Positions 55,201 through 64,000 of a stretch of 64,000 nucleotides of DNA are shown here, in pieces. The position numbers and the translations under genes are program-made. The notes under the pieces were generated by a model. That model was not told where the DNA came from. It worked only from the letters and a program-made list of their open reading frames with translations, and did not search any database. The stretch covers positions 7,319,462 to 7,383,461 of the forward strand of contig CM038720.1 of NCBI GenBank assembly GCA_021613375.1, in the 5' to 3' direction. Origin of the DNA: Megaleporinus macrocephalus. Lineage: Eukaryota; Chordata; Actinopteri; Characiformes; Anostomidae. Positions within the stretch are counted from its first letter, which is position 1, and each line of letters starts with the position of its first letter.

Positions 55201-55490
55201 TCGCTTCCTTTTGCCCTTTGTTCGTACCGCTCTGACCCGCCACGCCGGTGTCCGGAGAAGTTGTAGTCTGCCCAGCTTGGCTCTGAGACTACTGTCCATA
55301 GTTGCTACTTTTGTGGCAGAGCTGTCCTTAATCTTAAAAAGTTCGGTTCGGCTGTAACTCACAGGCTTAAGGCGCGTGAAGTCGCTATCAGAACCGACGT
55401 AAAAATAGCTAAAAGCTGGGTTTTCGCTGGGAGCGTGAGAAGCTGCTGCACCACCGCGCGCGGCCATCTTGTTACTTTTCAGATATCAGT
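52250..55490 (-). mobile_element. Full-length L2/CR1-clade LINE
   Basis: A 3.24-kb non-LTR retrotransposon flanked by a 7-bp target-site duplication TTTCAAG (52243-52249 and 55491-55497). Its 3' tail is about three copies of the 8-bp unit CCTTGAAT (plus strand attcaagg, 52251-52274), the CR1/L2 style of tail, not poly-A. The 5' leader before the start codon is only about 23 nt. Confidence 0.85.
52507..55467 (-). CDS. LINE endonuclease/reverse transcriptase, 986 aa, uninterrupted
   Basis: One open frame starts at 55467. Residues 1-115 are basic ([16 protein letters not shown] near 84-99), probably nucleic-acid binding. Residues ~117-330 form an APE-type endonuclease: SNVRSL (121), LTETWL (151), VYIAP (237), GDFNH (271), LDRVYTN (299) and SDH (321). 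Residues ~540-830 form the reverse transcriptase: [12 protein letters not shown] (541), DYRPIAL (603), [10 protein letters not shown] (672), [13 protein letters not shown] (729) and catalytic FADD (761). The C terminus is [15 protein letters not shown]. The enzyme nicks target DNA and primes reverse transcription from the cut. No ORF1 precedes it in the element. An intact frame in an otherwise decayed neighbourhood points to recent insertion. Confidence 0.93.
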   Translation of the reverse strand: MAARGGAAASHAPSENPAFSYFYVGSDSDFTRLKPVSYSRTELFKIKDSSATKVATMDSSLRAKLGRLQLLRTPAWRVRAVRTKGKRKRCRRRLKRGKRAGVLARLKANADRPPIPSLFLSNVRSLDNKLDLLRLRMSVSDEMRNCAVICLTETWLNDSMPDSAFQLAGRQLFRADRNQLSGKARGGGLCVYINKGWCTNCVMVNALCSEATEQLTVKCRPHYLPREFTAVFVIAVYIAPDANANNALKELHDNISSLQNKHPEAFYVVAGDFNHVNLTNILPRFYQHIDIPTRGDNTLDRVYTNIRDAYRAVPHPHLGLSDHISIMLVPAYHPPLRRSRPTQKTITVWPGDADAVLQDCFGCTDWHVFREAAESEGELDLEDYTSAVLGYISKCVEDVTTTKTVTCYPNQKPWLNGEVRSLLKARDAAFRSGDAQELRRARRELTAGVKRAKAAYALKIQGHFSSQDPRSMWRGIKCITDYKTRDAQCSKDPSLPEALNKFYARFEDPDTPPSIRLTPPPGEVPLSVTPAEVRRTLRRINPRKSAGPDNIPGRVLRECADQISEVLADIFNVSLTQAAVPTCLKTATIIPVPKSSTVTGLNDYRPIALTPIVTKCFERLVMTHIKATIDVTVDPHQYAYRRNRSTDDAISSVVHTALTHLEQKDSYVRMLFVDFTSAFNTMIPQTLTDKLSSLGLRSSLCNWVLDFLTNRPQSVRIHNLSSSTTILSTGSPQGCVLSPLLFTLLTYDCSPIHPGCHIVKFADDTAVVGCITNSDESGYRREVEHLEGWCRKNNLCINIKKTKEMIVDFRRGRHAHLPLHVGGSAVEVVSSYRYLGVHLSNNLTWSNNTSSLVRKAHQRLYFLRRLRRAGLGSSVLTSFYRCVVESVLCSSINVWHGSCSAADRKALQRVVKAAQRSVGVSLPTTTDIYTSRCRKRATCIMKDPTHPAHSLFVPLPSGRRLRSVKCRTNRLRNSFIPEAVRLLNAT

Positions 55491-55500
55491 TTTCAAGACC

Positions 55501-56350
55501 ATGGCCAAGACCAAAGAGCTGTCTAAAGACACCAGGGACAAAATTGTAGATGTGCACAAGGCTGGGATGGGCTACAGGACAATAAGCAAGCAGCTTGGTA
55601 AGAAGACAACAACTGTTGGCGCAGTTATTAGAAAATGGAAGAAACACAGGATGACTGTCCATCTTCCTCTGTCTGGGGCTCCACGCAAGATCTCACCTCG
55701 TGGGTTAAGGATGATTCTGAGGAACGTTAGGAATAAGCCCAGAACTACCCCTGCTCACGCCAGCACACGTCTAGGCCCGTTTAAAGTTCGCCAGTGACCA
55801 TTTAGGTGATCCAGAGGAGGCATGGGAGAAGGTCATGTGGTCAGATGAGACCAAAATAGAGCTTTCTGGTATTAACTCCACTCGCCGTGTTTGGAGGAGG
55901 TTGAGTACAACCCCAAGAACACCATCCCAACTGTGAAGCATAGAGGTGGAAACATTATACTTTGCGGGTGCTTTTCTGCAAATGGAACAGGACGACTGCA
56001 CCATGCTGAAGGGAGGATGGATGGGGTCATGTATCACAAGATTTTGGCCAACAACCTCCTTCCCTCAGTAAGAGCATTGAAGACGGGCGTGGCTGGGTCT
56101 TCCTGCGTGATAATGACCCGAAACACACAGCAAGGGCACCTAAGGAGTGGCTCCGTAAGAAGCATTTCAAGGTGGCTTAGCTAGTCTCCAGACCTGAACC
56201 CAATAGAAACTCTCTGGAGGGAGCTGAAACTCAATGTTGTCCAGCAACAGCCCCGAAACCTGAAAGATCTGGAGAAGATCTGTATGGAGGAGTGGGCCAA
56301 AATCCCTGCTGCAGTGCAAACTTGGTCAAGAACCACAGGAAACGTCTGAC
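55501..56350 (+). pseudogene. Tc1 transposase, broken by deletion and frameshift
   Basis: It starts [20 protein letters not shown] with a helix-turn-helix ([20 protein letters not shown]) and the basic RKWKKH region. After RNKPRTTP the middle of the protein is deleted and the frame shifts, ending in GPFKVRQ and a stop at 55797. Later frames still show WSDETKIEL near 55840, a 'DNDPKH'-like block near 56110 and '[15 protein letters not shown]' near 56190-56230, the three parts of the DDE catalytic triad. Not functional. Confidence 0.85.
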
Positions 56351-56581
56351 CTCTGTAATAGCAAACAAAGGTTTCTGTACCAAATATTAAGTTCTGTTTT
56401 TCTATTGCAGCAAATAATTAATTATTTATAAATCATACAATGTAATTTTCTGGATTTTTTTAGGATTCTGTCTCTCACAGTTGAGGTGTAACTACAATAA
56501 AAATTACAGACCTCTACTTTTTTTGTAGGTGGGGAAACTCATTGGCAACACATCAGCAGTGCATCAAATACTTATTTTTCC

Positions 56582-56584
<3 letters not shown>

Positions 56585-56663
<79 letters not shown>
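56585..56663. repeat. (TA)n microsatellite, right half of a split tract
   Basis: About 39 TA units starting exactly at the right end of the Tc1 element. Confidence 0.9.
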
Positions 56664-56666
<3 letters not shown>

Positions 56667-56679
56667 AGAAACCTTTCAG

Positions 56680-56854
56680 AAAGCTTTCAAAAAAGTTCAA
56701 AGAGGACGGCAAGGGAAGCAGCGCAATGAGGCTCGCCAGCAGAGCCCAGCTGGAGGACGATGGTACAGGCACCAGCAAGCACACCTGAATCTCTGGAGAC
56801 CTGCCGATGATGATGAACCTTTAAACAGGCTAAGAGTAGCACCATCTAAGCAAG
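56680..56854 (+). other. Orphan exon-like segment on the plus strand
   Basis: 175 bp bounded by an acceptor (acctttcag) and a consensus donor (caag|gtaagt), open in the frame that reads KAFKKVQRGRQGKQRNEARQ and continues to RLRVAPSKQ. The peptide is basic and Gln-rich with no family that I recognise. No partner exon was found. It could be a non-coding RNA exon, a decayed repeat or chance. Confidence 0.2.
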
Positions 56855-57269
56855 GTAAGTGGAAAGCGTCTGGGGGAAACGCTGTGCTTAATAGCCTTTT
56901 GCTTAAAGCGTTGGGTCAAATAGAGCCAGGAGAACTACTGCTTCTCTAAAGTCAGCTTAAAAAACACATAATCATCTTTATTGTTGTATTTGGGCAATTT
57001 CATGCCATTAACATTCCAATATTTCAAAAACTGAAAAAGCACAACATTTTAAACCTCTTCCCAGAATTTTTAGTTATAAATCTCTAGTTACGGAATCTTT
57101 CAACTTTAGTTGTAAGACTTTTTAAAATGGCTTTTGCACAACTTCTGCAGTGCATATAAGCATATATAAACAATTCTAAATAATTCATGGTTACCTGTGA
57201 TATTAATATTAATAATATGTCATAATTAAAAAAAAAAACCTGAAGCTGCACCAGCAGCATGTTTATTAG

Positions 57270-58185
57270 TACGTTCTGCAACGTTCTGCAACATTGAGTT
57301 TCAGCTCCCTCCAGAGAGTTTCTATTGGGTTCAGGTCTGGAGACTGGCTAGGCCACTTCAGGACCTTGAAATGCTTCTTACGGAGCCACTCCTTAGTTGC
57401 CCTGGCTGTGTGTTTCGGGTCATTGACATGCTGGAAGACCTTCTTCTTCCTCCAAACATGGCGAGTGGAGTTGATACCAAAAAGCTCTATTTGACCTTCT
57501 CCCATGCCTGCTCTGGAACATCCAGATGGTCACTGACGTACTTTAAACGGGCCTAGACATGTGCTGGCGTGAGCAGGGGGACCTTGCGTGCCCTGCAGGA
57601 TTTTAATCCATGACGGTGTAGTTCTGGGCTGATTCCTAACCTTCCTCAGAATCATCCTTACCCCACGAGGTGAGATCTTGCATGGAGCCCCAGACTGAGA
57701 TTTTCTAATAACTGCGCCAACAGTGGTTACCTTCTCACCAAGCTGCTTGCCTATTGTCCTGTAGCCCATCCCAGACTTGTGCAGGTCCACAATTTTGTCC
57801 CTGGTGTTCTTAGACAGCTCTTTGGTCTTGGCCATGGTGAAGGGGTTAGAGTGTGATTAATTGAATTTGTGGACAGGTGTCTTTTATACAGGTAACGGGT
57901 TCACACAGGTGTAGTTAATACAGGTAATGAGTGCAGAATAGGAGAGCTTAAAGAAAAACTAGCAGGTCTGTGAGAGTCAGTTTTCTCACTGGTTGATCAA
58001 ATACTTATTTCATGCAATAAAATGCTAATTAATTATTTAAAAATCATAAAATGTGATTTTCTGGATTTTTTTTTAAAATTATGTCTCTCACAGTTGCAGT
58101 ATACCTATGATAAAAATTACAGACCTCTCCATTCTTTGTAAGTGGGAAAAAGCAGCAGTGTATTAAATACTTATTTTCCCCACTG
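57270..58185 (-). pseudogene. Second Tc1 copy, minus strand, truncated
   Basis: The terminal repeat is at the right (acttattttccccactg, TA at 58186-58187). The transposase start ([20 protein letters not shown]) is at 57835 and the remnant C-terminal part at 57505-57266 ([32 protein letters not shown]). The middle is deleted as in the copy at 55501, and the far inverted repeat is missing. It lies in opposite orientation to the Tc1 at 51929-56584. Confidence 0.85.
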
Positions 58186-58373
58186 TATAAACATCCAGTG
58201 CAACAACAATTATTATAAAAGAGGAAACGGAAACAAGTGTAGAATCAAATAAGTTTATTTTGTATATCAACTTACACTGATTACTCAAACTACAGGATCA
58301 GGAATGATACACTGGACCGTATAAGATAATATAAGACTTAAAATAAATTAAATACAGTGTCTGTATAAAATAC

Positions 58374-58379
58374 TTTATT
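58374..58379 (-). terminator. Polyadenylation signal of MMP gene C
   Basis: AATAAA on the minus strand about 52 nt past the gene C stop codon. A second candidate lies at 58254-58259. Confidence 0.5.
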
Positions 58380-58430
58380 GGTCTGATAATACTTTTGAGT
58401 TGTAGCACAGAGCTACACAGATGCGAGCGA

Positions 58431-63905
<5,475 letters not shown>

Positions 63906-64000
63906 CTGCAGAACATTGGAAACTGTGGTCAAGCCTGTGTAGTTACCCATACGTATATAGGTTCCTGATGGCTTTACAGTGATATCTTTCTGTGCTCATT

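Larger units (their letters stand above)
51929..56584 (+). mobile_element. Tc1/mariner element interrupted by a LINE
   Basis: The left end (gtggggaaaataagtatttt) and right end (aaatacttatttttcccac) are terminal inverted repeats flanked by TA on both sides. Without the LINE at 52250-55490 the element would be about 1.4 kb, close to normal Tc1 size. The LINE sits in the 5' untranslated part just before the transposase start codon at 55501. Confidence 0.85.

Overview
This is vertebrate nuclear DNA, almost certainly from a ray-finned fish and plausibly an ostariophysan such as a catfish or characin. The evidence is split coding exons with GT..AG borders, several Tc1/mariner remnants, an L2/CR1-type LINE, hAT/BED elements, many long (TA)n microsatellites and fish-type gene families. 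The species itself is inference.

All recognised host genes lie on the minus strand, so transcription runs from high to low coordinates. Positions 32-218 hold a proline/tyrosine-rich first coding exon that resembles the cytoplasmic tail of a TMPRSS2-like protease. From about 0.25 to 14.5 kb I see only repeats and unassigned DNA. A complete 12-exon acat1 (mitochondrial acetyl-CoA acetyltransferase, 418 codons) occupies 14,927-24,825. Three secreted matrix metalloproteinase (MMP) genes follow. Gene A (27,360-32,691) has ten exons and 478 codons, with propeptide, catalytic domain, Pro/Lys/Glu hinge and hemopexin domain. Gene B (43,987-47,883) has six exons and 259 codons, lacks hemopexin, and has the MMP7/matrilysin layout. 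Gene C (58,431-63,905 and beyond the window) is mmp13-like, with exons 3-10 visible. Matching exon phases across A, B and C indicate tandem duplication. ACAT1 and the MMP cluster both map to human 11q22, so the neighbourhood may reflect old synteny.

Most other sequence is mobile or repetitive. Main items are a ~255-bp MITE family (called M1 here) with at least seven copies; a Tc1 element at 51,929-56,584 that entered a (TA)n tract and was itself entered by a 3.2-kb LINE with an open 986-codon frame; a 236-bp solo LTR inside an M1 copy; and two BED-type hAT copies in opposite orientation around acat1 exons 10-11. A 20-bp minisatellite in gene A and a 36-bp minisatellite in gene B both keep exact period.

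The three MMPs would be secreted zymogens acting on extracellular matrix. ACAT1 acts in mitochondrial ketone-body and isoleucine metabolism and is functionally unrelated. I found no operon, CRISPR array, RNA gene or clearly new multi-gene system. The most interesting items are the hemopexin-less MMP, the inverted hAT pair around acat1 exons, and the nested or seeded repeats.
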